Position numbers and translations under genes: made by a program. Source: Anaeramoeba ignava (lineage: Eukaryota; Metamonada; Anaeramoebidae). From it: DNA of 64,000 nt. The notes under the pieces were generated by a model. It was given only the letters and a program-made list of their open reading frames with translations, ran no database searches and was not told the DNA's origin. Shown here piece by piece: positions 14,365-25,618 of the stretch. The DNA lies in assembly GCA_028826165.1 (NCBI GenBank), contig JAPDFW010000011.1, positions 65,001 to 129,000 on the forward strand, in the 5' to 3' direction. How positions within the stretch are numbered: position 1 is the first letter of the stretch; each line of letters starts with the position of its first letter.

Positions 14365-17300
14365 ATGGAAAAAAAAGTAAATTTTATATATAGATAATTT
14401 AATTTAATTTTCTTTTTTTTTTTTAAAAAGAAATCTGTTTCATCTAAAAATTTAATTTTGTACTTAATTTCAAAAAAAAAACAAAAACAAAAAAACAAAA
14501 AGAAAAATGAATTCGAAAAAGAAATTTCACAAAAAAACACCAATTCAACAGAACACAACTCAGCTTATCAAAATGAGGTTGTTATAATTGGAATAGGAAG
14601 TGATTCTGAAGATTCAAATGAAAATTCAAATGAAGATTCAAATGAAGATTCAAATGAAAATTTAAATGAAGATTCAAATGAAGATTCAAATGAAAATTCA
14701 AATGAAAATTCAAATGAAGATACAAATGAAAATTCAAATGAAGATTCAAATGAAAATTCAAATGAAAATTCAAATGAAAATTCAAATGAAAATTCAAATG
14801 AAAATTCAAATGAAAATTCAAATGAAGATTCAAATGAAAATTCAAATGAAAATTCAAATGAAGATTCAAATGAAGATGATTTTGATGAAAATGATGATTT
14901 TGATTATGGAGATGATGAAGATGATGATTACAATCATATGGCTTACTTAAAAAGTGATTCTTCTGATAGTTCTTTTAGTGATTCTTCTGATGATATTGTT
15001 GATGATAATATTCCTTTAGAAAAGAGAATTGAGATCATTCAATTCTATCAAAATATCAACAAAAAAACTCTTCCTTTTTGGGATAAAGATGAATTAATTG
15101 ATAAAAATGATGGGATTCCTTTTAAAGAAGCTGAACAAATAATTTCGAAATTTTTGGATTTACCTTCTCCAAAAATTGTTCCAATTCTCCAAAATTTTTT
15201 CGAAAATGAAAGTAGAAGTCTTTTTTCTCTTAAAAAAAAAATCAATCAATCAAAAAAAATATTAATGATTTTTGTTTTTTTTTTATTGTTAAAAAAAAAG
15301 TTGTTTGTAGGATTTTAATTAATTTTGTTTCAAATGTTCCTGTTTCAGTTCTTTTTGATCCAAATCAACAAGTTTTAAATGAGAAAGTATTCCCAAATTT
15401 ATGCAAAACTCCATTTGAATCAATCAATGAAAACTTTATTCCTTTTTGTTTCAAAAGAAAAAATACAAACCCAATAACAGGAGATACTAATATTAGTATT
15501 TCTGAAGAAACAGTATTGAAAAAATCATATGCGTTGATTGATTTATTAGTAGAATCATCAAAAGCAAAAGAAATTATTGAAAAAAGAATGGGAGTTATTT
15601 GTAAATATTAATTATTTTACTCTCAATGTTTTTATTCCAAAATTCATTTTCAAAACCAAAATACTTTAACTAGTAAATCAATTGATTTTTATTCTTCATC
15701 CTGAATCAAAAGGAAATATCATCCATTTTAGAACGTTGTTTGAATATTTATTGTCATCTTTTCCTGAATTAACTCTTAATACTTTGAAATCTCAAAATTA
15801 TTTTTTGATGAAAAAATTGTTCCATTTTACTCATGTTCAAGAAATTGCCGAATCAATTTGTGCAATATTTACATTATTGGCAACAAAGAAATATTTTGTT
15901 CTTAATTTTTTATTTGAAATGATTTTAAAAGATCTTTCTGATGAAAAATCCAATTTTATTCAAAATATTTTTTATCAAATATTTTCTCATCAAAATGGTA
16001 TCAAAACAAAATATAAAATCAAAGAAAATCAAGATTCCTAATTTAATTCCGTTTAATTCTCTTATTTTTTAAAAAAAAGAATCTAATATTATTGCTGTTG
16101 GAGACTTCTTTGTTGTTTTAATAGAGAAATTATTATTTATTAAAAATGCAAAATTGCTTTTCAATAATACTTTCAATGATACATTTTTCAAGAATATCAT
16201 AAAAACATTAAAAAATGAAAGAAACCAAACTTCTTCTGAACAAGTTTTTCAAATATTAAGGATTATGACACTTTTAATACAAAAAGGGTTTAAATTTAAT
16301 CTCATTCCAAAAATTTTTAATTTAATTTAATTTAATTTAATTTAATTTAATTTAATTTAATTTAATTTAATTTAATTTAAAAGGCAAGAAGAATTATTTG
16401 ATTTCTCAAATATCTTTCAACCTCAAAAAATTGATAATAATTTATTCTTTATTCAAAATCAAATCATTTCTCATTTACGTTTTTATGTGGAAGATTTATG
16501 TCAAATTTTATTAATTTTAAATTATAATAATGAATCACAAAAAATTCAAAATAATTTTCAAATATTTAAAAAAAATCAAAATAAACCAAATTTTAAACGA
16601 CATTCAAGAAAATCAATCAAAAAAATGAAGAAAAATAAGATAAAAGAAAAATTAGAAAAAGAAGAATGCTTTATTTTGCTTTAAAAGAAAATGAAAATGA
16701 AAATGAAAATCAAAATGAAAATCAAAATCAAAATCAAATTCAAAATCAAAATCAAATGAAAATGAAAATGAAATTCAAAATGAAAATCAAAATCAAAATC
16801 AAAATCAAAATCAAAATCAAAATCAAAATCAAAATCAAAATCGAAATGAAAATCAAATTCAAAATCAAAATCAAAATGAAAATCAAATTCAAAATCAAAA
16901 TTGAAAATGAATTAAAATTAAAATTAAATTTAAAAACTATCAATTTAATTCAATTATTTGTTAAAATTGCAGATTACGAATTAGAAAATTTAAAAGATAA
17001 ACAAGAAAATGAAATTAGCCTCTCATTTATAAGTCCAAAATTATGGAAATGTTTCATTAATTGCTTATTCGATAATGAGTATATTCACTAATATTTCAAA
17101 ATTATCCAAAAAATTCAATAAAAATAATAATTTAATTTAATTTAAAAAAAAACAAAAGAAATAATAATATTTATCATATAATGTTTTATCATCTTTTTGA
17201 TGCAGTTGTAAAACTTGAAAATGAAAAAAGTTTACAAGAAATTTTAATTACAAACAAATTTCTTTCAAGATTGATTGAAAAATATTTTGAAGATGAAAAA

Positions 17301-17676
17301 AGAGGTTTTCATTCAGGTTTAAGTGGATTTATTATTTTATTTTGCAATATAATTCGTTTGAAAGCATCTCTTCTTCAAGAAAATCATTTTATTTGCAAAC
17401 ATTTGAAAAATTTAGAAATATGGAATCAATTCCAAGAAAAATTAGATTTGGAAACTTTTAAATTAGTTTCAAATAAACCTTCAATAAATGCAAAATCTCA
17501 TTTTTCTCCCAAAATATTTCAAATAGATAAACAAGAATATAATTCTGGTTACAAAATTGGTTCTGAATGTAAATCAAATTTTTTTCTTAATTTTTCTTTT
17601 TTCATTCTTAATTTTTTTTATTTAATTTTTCTTTTAAAATTTAGATGCTTGTGCTTTAGGTTTTTTCCAAAAATAA
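14365..17676 (+). CDS. SAPS-domain phosphatase regulatory subunit (PP6R/SIT4-associated)
   Basis: Exons 14365-14376, 14431-15211, 15349-15600, 15674-15997, 16080-16287, 16384-17078 (with a frame break), 17159-17578 and 17645-17676. After a lysine-rich start and a long (NENSNEDS)n acidic repeat come SAPS features: IPLEKRIEIIQFYQ helix, KVFPNLCKTPFESINENF, helical HEAT-like segments, and the conserved end RLIEKYFEDEKRGFHSGLSG with LEIWNQFQEKL (compare R(K/R)GYMGHL...W..F in animal and yeast members). Such proteins bind and target the PP6/Sit4 catalytic subunit. Between 16680 and 16905 a (AAAATG/AAAATC)n tract shifts frame with no GT donor, so the exact middle is uncertain. The first exon is just 12 nt; it is chosen because its GTAAAT donor and the TTTAAAAAG acceptor open the downstream frame. 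Confidence 0.8.
14611..14876 (+). repeat. 12-bp coding minisatellite (NSNE/DSNE)
   Basis: About 22 copies of AATTCAAATGAA / GATTCAAATGAA. The 12-bp period keeps the frame and encodes alternating N/D-S-N-E, an acidic, probably disordered N-terminal region of the SAPS protein. Confidence 0.92.
16686..16905 (+). repeat. (AAAATG)/(AAAATC) hexamer tract in SAPS gene
   Basis: Encodes EN/QN in one frame, but the unit phase slips (a 5-base unit near 16755), so no single frame stays EN/QN. No GT dinucleotide lies between about 16510 and 16960. Confidence 0.85.
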
Positions 17677-17787
17677 ATGAAATCAAACGGAACCATATAT
17701 TTTGGAATCAATTTCTTCTTTTTTTTTCAATAAAATTTAATCCACTTTTTCTTTTAATTTTTTAATTTTAATTTAAATTTCAAATTT
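17677..17787. other. Short convergent intergenic gap
   Basis: 111 bp between the SAPS stop and the SARAF-1 stop. AT-rich with poly-T runs; no gene or motif is recognised. Confidence 0.6.
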
Positions 17788-18766
17788 TTAATCTTGATGT
17801 TCTCTATTTTCTCTATTTTCTCTTTGTTCTCTTTCAAAACAAAAATAATTAATTAATCGATAAACTAAATAAACAGCAGCAACTCTAATTAGAAAAAAAA
17901 GAGTCTTTCCAAAAATTCCTTGACTTTTTTTTTTATTATTAGAATCTTGATAATTTGATCTTGAATCATAATTTTCATAATTTGATCTTGAATCATAATC
18001 TTCATAATTTGATCTTGAATCATAATTTTCATAATTTGATCTTGAATCATAATTTCTTCTTTCATTTCTATTATTATTATTATCAATATAATCAATTGTA
18101 TATCCTATTTTTAAAATTAAAATTAAAATTAAAATTAAAATTAAAATCAAAATTAAAATCAAAATCAAAATTAAAATTAAAATCAAAATTAAAATTAAAA
18201 TTAAAATTAAAATTAAAATTAAAATTCAAAATTAAAATTAAAATTAAAATTAAAATTAAAATTAAAATTAAAAATATACTTAATCCACAACTTCCTTGAA
18301 CAACATATCTATCATTTGGATTATCATAACCTTCACAAGAAACTTCAATAAAATTAAATACCATATCAGAAGGCATATCAGCTTCACATTTCCATTGAAA
18401 AGTGTTTCCATCAAATCCTTGATTATAACATTGAATTGTTTGGTGGTTCATAAGAACATTTTACAGTTCCTCCAATACATTCTATTTGTTGGATTGGCCT
18501 AGCATTTCTTGATTCTGTTAATCTTCCTCGATAAAGTGTTAATACTTGAATCTATTATTATTAATAATAAATAAATAAATAAATAAATAAATGAAAAAAT
18601 TATTATTTTTATTATTTTTGTTAAAATTGGAATTAATTTTTAAATTTAAATTTTAAATTGAAAAACAAACATCTTCCATTAATATTTTATTAGATCTTGG
18701 ATACGAATAAATATCTTGAATTAATAAAAAGGAAAAAAGAATAAAATTTAATAGTAAATGTTTCAT
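17788..18766 (-). CDS. SARAF-like store-operated calcium entry regulator, copy 1
   Basis: Exon 1 (from 18766) starts MKHLLLNFILFSFLLIQDIYS, a signal peptide, then KILMED. Exon 2 reads IQVLTLYRGRLTESRNARPI, IECIGG and the cysteine-rich core IQCYNQGFDGNTFQWKCEA, PSDM, VSCEGYDNPNDRYVVQGSCGL, all diagnostic of SARAF/TMEM66. Exon 3 has YTIDYID, SNYENYDSR repeats and a TM segment (TLFFLIRVAAVYLVYRLI), ending at 17788. The family sits in the ER membrane and slows STIM-Orai calcium entry. The glycine-rich GYGGT tail of the family is missing here but present in copy 2. In exon 2 the frame shifts by one base between CSYEP and QTIQCYN, exactly as in copy 2 (see findings). The exon 2-3 intron is filled with AAAATT hexamers. 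Confidence 0.85.
18110..18276. repeat. (AAAATT)n in SARAF-1 intron
   Basis: About 26 hexamers, with some AAAATC, fill the intron between the CGL and YTIDY codons (gene sense GTATATT...AAATAG). Confidence 0.9.
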
Positions 18767-18813
18767 TGTTTTTATTTTAAAAAAAAAAGAAAAAAATGAA
18801 AAATAAATTTTTA

Positions 18814-21800
18814 TTAATTTTTTAATTTGTTTGATAAATCTTTAAATTGTGAATATTTTTCCCTAATTATATCTTTTCCTTTTTTATCAATTTTCTTTTT
18901 TTCAAAAAAATGTTTATAAGCTCTTGAAAATGTATAAAGATCCAAAAATATTCTTAATTTATCTTGTTCAATTTTGTTTTTAATATCAAAACTTTTCTCA
19001 ATTTGATTTTGATTTTGAATTTGATTTTCATTTTGATTTTGATTTTGATTTTGATTTTCATTTTGATTTTCATTTTCATTTTGATTTTCATTTTCATTTT
19101 CATTTTTAATTTCAATTTTATTTTCAATTTCAATTTTATTTTCATTTTCATTTTCATTTTCAATTTCAATTTGATTTTCAATTTCAATTTTATTTTCATT
19201 TTTAATTTGATTTTCAATTTGATTTTGATTTTCATTTTAATTTTCAATTTGATTTTGATTTTCATTTTCATTTTCATTTTTAATTTGATTTTCAATTTGA
19301 TTTTCATTTTCATTTTTAATTTTCATTTTGATTTTCATTTTCATTTTCATTTTCATTTTCATTTTTAATTTCATTTTTATAATTTTTTAATAATTTTTTA
19401 ATTTGATAATATCTTGAATAAAGAGGTATCATTTCAATTTTATCAATTTTATCTGGTGGAAATCTATAATGTTTATTAAATTCTAAAATATATCCATATA
19501 TTTCTTTTTTGATTATTGACTTTTCAATTAATAATTGTTTTAAATTCATTTTTTGTAGTTCTTTTGGTTGTTGTAAAATATATCTTTGAATATTTAATCT
19601 TGAATTTGAAGTTTCGATAGCTTGATATTCTTTTTTTTCGAAATCAAATTCTCTTTTAATTTTATTTGGAAATTCTTCAAAAATTTCGAAATAATGATTT
19701 TTACAACTTTTTAATATTTTTCGTGTTCTAAATCCTCGATATAATTTTGTAATTTTAATTGATGATTTTGTTTCAATATATCTTTTTAATTTGAAAATTA
19801 AATGAATATGAATTAATATTTTGGAATAATCATTATCATCTTTTGCTTCTCTTTCATTTTTATATTTGAATTTTTTCTTGAAACTTTCCATTTTGACTAT
19901 AAATATTCGATAAAGATAAATTGATTCTTCATTTGAAAATTTTAATTGATTTAATTTCATTAAATTTTGGATCATTGTTTTTGTTTTTCCTTGAAATTTA
20001 TTCAAAATATTTTCATATTGTTTGATGATATTATTCATTGAATGAAGAACATCTTGCATTTTTTTTTTGTGTTTGATTCTTTTGGTATCATACAAATTAT
20101 ATTCAGGTATATTAATTGTTAAGATTTTTCCAATTTCCATTTCATTTATTTCTTGAATAATTTCTTTTATATTTTTTTCTTTATCGAATTTAGATTCTTT
20201 TTGGGTTGGTTTTATATCATAAAAAAGCATCATTTCTTGTTCATTAAACTCAAAACTTTCATTATTATTTTTTGTATCACTTTCATTATTGATAATCATA
20301 TTAATTATATCATTATCATTATTGTCATTATCATTATTATTTTGTTGTTTTATTGGTTCTATAGGTTTAGAAAAAGAACTATTTTATTTTTTTTTAAAAA
20401 AAAGAAAAATTAAAAATCAAATTAATTCAAATTATATATTAAAATTACTTTTCTGTTTCATCAAAAGATATTAAATCTCCAATAGAATCGATTTTGTTAA
20501 TTTCTGGTTTTTCAATTATTTCTTTTGATTTTTGTGATTTTGATTTTGGTACATTTGATGATTTTGGTGTATTGTCAGTTGTTTTATCTGATTCTTCAAT
20601 TTCTTTTCTAAGTTGTTCAAGTTGTGATTCTGTAAAGAATTTTCCAAATGCACTCTATTTAATTGAATTTTTATTTATTATTATTAATTATTAAAACTAT
20701 TGTTTTATATTATATTTTTTTACATTTGAAAAATTGAAATTAAAATCTGATTTATTGTTTTGTTCATTTTGATTTTGATTTTGATTTTCAATTTGATTTT
20801 GATTTTGATTTTGATTTTCATTTTCATTTTCATTCTTGTTTTCATTTGGATGAAGATATTTATTATTAATGAATAAATCTTCAAAATTTAATATCATTTT
20901 TTCTAATGGTGAAACATTTCCAATAGCAAGAAGATTAACATTTGATCTACTTAAATTAGGACCAATAACAGCTGCTAAATTTTTAGAATCCATTTTATTC
21001 TTTTTAGAATATTCTGCTACTTTTTTTAAATATTGGATTAAATATTGAAGAACATCTTGATGAATTTTTGGTAATTTTGAAATTAAAACTGAAATTTGAT
21101 CTAAAGTTCCTGTTTAAATAATTTTTTATTAATTTCATTTCTTGATTAATTAATTTTGTTTTTGTTTTTGATTTTTTTTTAAATAAAATTAACTGGCTTG
21201 ATTCCATTTTTCAAATAAATCAAATGTAAATAAAGGTTCAGGTAAATCTCTAAAAAATGTTTTAAAAACTCCAGCAATAACATTTGGATCTTTAATTTTA
21301 GAAAAATCAAAATTTCCTCCTTTTTATTTTTAATAATTATTTTTATTAATTATTGAATTTAGAAAGAAAGAAAGAAAAAAAATTTATTTTCTATTTATGT
21401 TTGTTTTTTAAAAATACTTTTATTATAAGAATCAATAACATTTTCAATTTGAGTTAAACTTCCTGGAACTCGAAATATTCCTGTTAAATTTAATGCTAAA
21501 TAAATAAATAAAATAAAATTTAATAAAAATGAAAAAAAAAGGTTTTTTTTATTTTATAAATTTTATTAATTTACCATTTTTTTCAAGATATTCAACTAAA
21601 TCTCTTAAAACTTTAGGAATATTTCCTTCACAATTTTCTCTTTCAACTAATTCAATAAGTGAAACACCAAATACTTTTGTTGATTTTGTTTGATTTTGAT
21701 TATTTTTTTTCTTATCATTTTTATTATTTTGATTTTGATTTTTTTTATTCTTTTTTGATCGAACTAAAATTATAAATTAAAATTTTAAAATTTATTTTGA

Positions 21801-21853
21801 AAATTAAAAATAAAATTATTTTTTTCTATTTTACATTTGCTTTTAGTTGACAT
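18814..21853 (-). CDS. RhoGAP protein with FAM13-like C-terminus, copy 1
   Basis: Start at 21853 (MSTKSK, 19-nt exon). Exons at 21575-21763, 21418-21495, ~21200-21316, then 20730-~21110, ~20456-20655 and a long last exon to 18814. RhoGAP features in order: VFGVSLIELVE, IPKVLRDLVEYLE, GIFRVPGS with the catalytic Arg finger, FFRDLPEPLF, and MDSKNLAAVIGPNL. The C-terminal part (KQLLIEKSIIKKEIYGYILE, F-P-DKIDKIEMIPLYSRYYQIKK) resembles the helical tail of animal FAM13 proteins. It would switch off Rho/Rac GTPases at the actin cortex. A stop-containing (AAAATG/AAAATC)n tract (18980-19375) interrupts the last exon before a coding-looking end (DLYTFSRAYKHFFEKK). A second, damaged copy is at 50198. 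Confidence 0.8.
18980..19375. repeat. AAAATG/AAAATC hexamers in RhoGAP-1 last exon
   Basis: In the gene sense this gives ENENENQNEN, then the unit phase changes and a TAA appears near 19316. Coding-like sequence resumes at about 18970. No GT donor lies in the tract, so a normal intron is not available. Confidence 0.85.
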
Positions 21854-21869
21854 TTTGTTTTAAATAAAG

Positions 21870-21926
21870 AAAAAATGAAAAAATGAAAAAAATGAAAAAT
21901 GAAAAATGAAAAATGAATTTTGCTTT
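21870..21926 (-). promoter_or_regulatory. Upstream motif cluster, RhoGAP-1
   Basis: In gene sense AAAAGCAAAATTCATTTTTCATTTTTCATTTTTT..., ending 17 bp before the ATG. It combines the AGCAAAA word and repeated TTTTTCATTTTT words shared with the Rab, ADK and RhoGAP-2 upstream regions. Confidence 0.5.
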
Positions 21927-21929
21927 TAA

Positions 21930-22410
21930 AATTTAAATTTTTAATTTTTTTTTTTTATTTTTGATTTTTTTAAATTTTGATTTTAATTTTTAAATTTTGA
22001 ATTTGATTTTTGAATTTTGATTTTTTTAATTTTGATTTTGATTTTGATTTTTGAATTTGATTTTTAATTTTGATTTTAATTTTAATTTTAATTTTGATTT
22101 TAATTTTGATTTTGATTTTGATTTTAATTTTGATTTTGATTTTGATTTTTAATTTTGAATTTTAATTTTAATTTTAATTTTGATTTTGATTTTGATTTTG
22201 ATTTTGATTTTGATTTTGATTTTGATTTTGATTTAAATTTTGATTTTGATTTTGATTTTGATTTTGATTTTGAATTTTGATTTAAATTTGAATTTTGATT
22301 TTGATTTAAATTTTGAATTTTAATTTTGATTTGAATTTTGAAATTTGAATTTGAATTTTGAATTTGAATTTTGATTTAAATTTGATTTAAATTTAGATTT
22401 TGATTTTGAT
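21930..22410. repeat. (GATTTT)n/(GAATTT)n intergenic tract
   Basis: About 480 bp of GATTTT hexamers with AATTTT and GAATTT variants, between the RhoGAP-1 promoter and the 3' end of the PH-like gene. No gene is seen. Confidence 0.9.
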
Positions 22411-25400
22411 TTAATTTGATTTGGATTTTTTAAGAGAAAGAAATTTCTTTAAAAATGAATTTGCTAAAATAATAGAATCAAAATTAACAAAAAGAGTAAT
22501 TTCCTCAAACTCAATTTTGAATTTAGGTTGAGATTGATCGTAAAATATTTTGGTTTTTTCTGTAATTTTGAAATTATCTTTTTGTTCTTGTTCTGGATAA
22601 ATGATTATTATTCCCTCTTTTGTAAATTGAATTTTTCCATTTCTTTGTGTTTCTCCAAAAGAAATATTAACAATAAATTCTTTTTCTTTTTCTTTTTTTT
22701 TCAATAAAATTGTTGATAATTCTGCAATTTGATTTTCAAGGAAATTAAGGATAAATGATTCATGTTCAATCAAAAATCGTATTTTTGTTGGTGAATTCTT
22801 ATCGAATTGAAGCTAAACAAAAATAAAACAAAAATTTTTTTTCTTTTGAGAATCATTTGGAAATTAAGATGATTTTAAGAAGAAAAAAATTTTTACTTTA
22901 TCAATTTGATTGTAATCAATCAAGTATAAATTATTTGGATAAACAATTTTCATTTCATTATTCATTAAAATTAATGTTCCATTCACTAAATTTTCTGTGA
23001 TTTCAAAAGGAAAGAATTTCATTTTTTTTTGCGCTTGTTGATCCTCTTTAAAGCTTGAAATTTGAGAAATTACTTTTAGATGTTTGCTAAATGAATTTAG
23101 TTCATTTTCATTTTTAAATTTCACAATAAAAAATCTGTTTTTATCAAACTGAATTCTGCCAACATTTGATTTCTTTGAATTTCTCAAAACCTATAATGAA
23201 TTTTGATATTGATTTGAAATTTAATTTTTTTGATTTTTTGATTTTTTGAATTATTTTTTTATTTTTTGATTTTTTGATTTTTTGATTTTTTGATTTTTTT
23301 ATTTTTTGATTTTTTGATTTTTTGATTTTTTGATTTTTTGATTTTTTGATTTTTTGATCCAATTTTGTTTACTTTAATATTTTTGAGGAAATTTATGGAA
23401 AAAATTGAATGTGAAAAAAAACTTAAGCAATGTTTTGAAAAGGAAAGAAAACAATTTTGTTGAATTGAATCATTCTCTTCATTCTCAATAAATTTGGCTT
23501 TAAAATTAAAATGATCAATATTTTTTGGCAAATCAAGAATAGGATCTTCTGGAAGGTTTTTTTTTAAACTTTCCATATCTAAAACTTCGTTTTGAGGTTT
23601 TTGAAGCAATGTTGGAATTGAAAGTCCATAAATTACTTCTTCTTGTTTGAAAAAAATAGGGAGTTTTAAATTAGGTTTTGGTTGATGAAAAACTTGGAAA
23701 CATCTAAAAAACAATTCCCGAATAAATTCTGTTTGGCAATTAATATAAAGTTTGATTAATCCAAGATTAATAATTAGTTCTGTTGGTTTTGAAATTAATA
23801 ATGAACACTATTTTTTTTTGAAAGAATAAAAATTATAAATTAAATTAAAAATTATAAATTAAAAATTAAATTATAAATTATAAATTAAAAATTAAATTAT
23901 AAATTATAAATTATAAATTATAAAATAAATTAAAAATTATAAATTATAAATTAAAAATTATAAATTATAAATTATGAATTATAAATTATCTCATTTGTTT
24001 TAGTTGATGAATAAATACTGTGATTTGATCATTCCATAAAAAAAAAGAAATTGATGAATCTGATAATTTTTTAACTTGAATTTGTTCATTTGTCATTTCA
24101 ATTAAACTCATATATTTTTCTTCATCTTTTGAAAAATTTGAATCTAATAAAAATGAGATTTTGTTTTGATGAGCACATCTTTGTGAAAGAGCTTCTAATT
24201 CATCATGAACTGTTTTTTTTTTAAAATAATATTAAAAAACAAAAAACAAAAAACAAAAAGCAATTACTTGATAAGCAATTTCCTATTGATTTAAAAGAAT
24301 CTTGATTTATATTTTCGAGATCAGTTTGATAAGTTTTGAAAAGATAAAATGTTTTTAAAATAATATGTCTTTGATGGGTATCTTGTGCTCTTAAAACCAA
24401 ACATTTTTCATTATTAATAGCTAATCTTAATAACAATTCATTATCTCTTGAAAAATTCATCTTAATTTTTAAATGAATTTTTAAATGAATTTTGAATTTT
24501 TAAATGAATTTTTAAATAAATTTGAATTTGATTTGAATTTGAATTTGAATTTGAATTTGAATTTGAATTTGATTTTGGATTTGATTTGAATTTGAATTTG
24601 ATTTTGGATTTTATTTTTAAATGAATTTTTAAATGAATTTTTAAATGAATTTTTAAATGAATTTTTAAATGAATTTTTAAATAAATTTTTAAATAAATTT
24701 TTAAATAAATTTTTAAATGAATTTGAATTTGATTTGAATTTGAATTTGATTTGAATTTGATTTTGGATTTGATTTGAATTTGAATTTTGAATTTGATTTT
24801 GGATTTTTAAATGAATTTTTAAATGAATTTTTAAATTGATTTTGATTTGAATTTTTAAATTGATTTTTAAATGAATTTTTAAATAAATTTTTAAATAAAT
24901 TTTTAAATGAATTTGAATTTGATTTGAATTTGAATTTGATTTGAATTTGATTTTGGATTTGATTTGAATTTGAATTTTGAATTTTTAAATAAATTTTTAA
25001 ATGAATTTGAATTTGAATTTGAATTTGAATTTGAATTTTTAAATGGATTTTATTTTTAAATGAATTTTTAAATGAATTTTTAAATGAATTTTTAAATGAA
25101 TTTTACATTCATTTGTGGGAAATCTTTAAATGTAATTAAAAGTAACGTTTCTTTTTTATCTTCAGAAAGTATTTCAAATCCAGTTGTTGTTAAACATAAA
25201 ATAGTTGCAGAAAATTGTCTTTCACTTGAAATTAAATCAAGCTTTTTAAAATTAAAATTAAAATTAAAATTAAAATTAAAATTAAAATTAAAATTCATTT
25301 ATAAAATTAACATTAAATTCAGCTCTTTCTTGAGCAAAATTTGATTGAATTGAAGATAAAAGTTGATGAATTGATGGCTCTTTTGGTTGATTTGATTTCT

Positions 25401-25467
25401 GTTTTGGAGTTTGTGTTAAAGGAGACGGAGAATTAATTTGAAGTGAACCAAAAATATTCCTTTTCAT
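22411..25467 (-). CDS. Multi PH-like domain protein
   Basis: Exons 25312-25467, 25107-25241, 24268-24460, ~24015-24209, 23373-23817, 22897-23190 and 22411-22812. Phases close, except that the intron at ~23820-24010 has no GT. A short Pro/Gln N-terminus (SPSPLTQTPKQ) is followed by about four segments with a PH-like pattern: a strand-rich part, then a ...F.I.F.n..e...F...L helix. Examples are NRFFIVKFKNENELNSFSKH and IRFLIEHESFILNFLENQI. I do not recognise a specific family. Tandem PH-like folds suggest membrane or scaffold binding. It is divergent, 151 bp from the RA-PH-CH gene, so the two may be co-expressed, and both may act at the cortex (inference). Confidence 0.7.
23225..23357. repeat. 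(GATTTTTT)n octamer repeat in PH-like gene intron
   Basis: About 16 units inside a GT-AG intron (23191-23372). In gene sense it reads as false KNQKIKKS coding. Confidence 0.9.
23828..24000. repeat. (AAATTAT)n tract in a donor-less intron
   Basis: AAATTATAAATT units with no AC on the plus strand (no GT in gene sense) between 23820 and 24014, between two clear exons of the PH-like gene. Confidence 0.85.
24465..25102. repeat. Mixed AATTTTTAAATG / TTTGAA repeats in intron
   Basis: A 646-bp intron of the PH-like gene (24461-25106) made of three interleaved repeat words. Higher-order blocks recur: for example, TTTTTAAATGAATTTGAATTTGATTTG appears at least twice. Confidence 0.88.
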
Positions 25468-25618
25468 TTTATAATTAAAATTTTATTATTAAAAATTTAT
25501 TTTTGCTTTTTTTTAAAAAAAAAATGAAGAAAAAAAATAAATTTTCATTTTTTTATTTCTTTTTTTTTAATTTCCTTTTTTTTTAATCAAAAAAAAATAT
25601 ATAATAATAAATAAATAA
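25468..25618. promoter_or_regulatory. Divergent promoter spacer, PH-like / RA-PH-CH genes
   Basis: 151 bp between two opposite ATGs. It contains TTTTTGCTTTTTTTT (25500-25514), AAAATGAAGAAAA and ATTTTCATTTTTTT (25541-25554), the same words as in other upstream regions. Confidence 0.5.
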
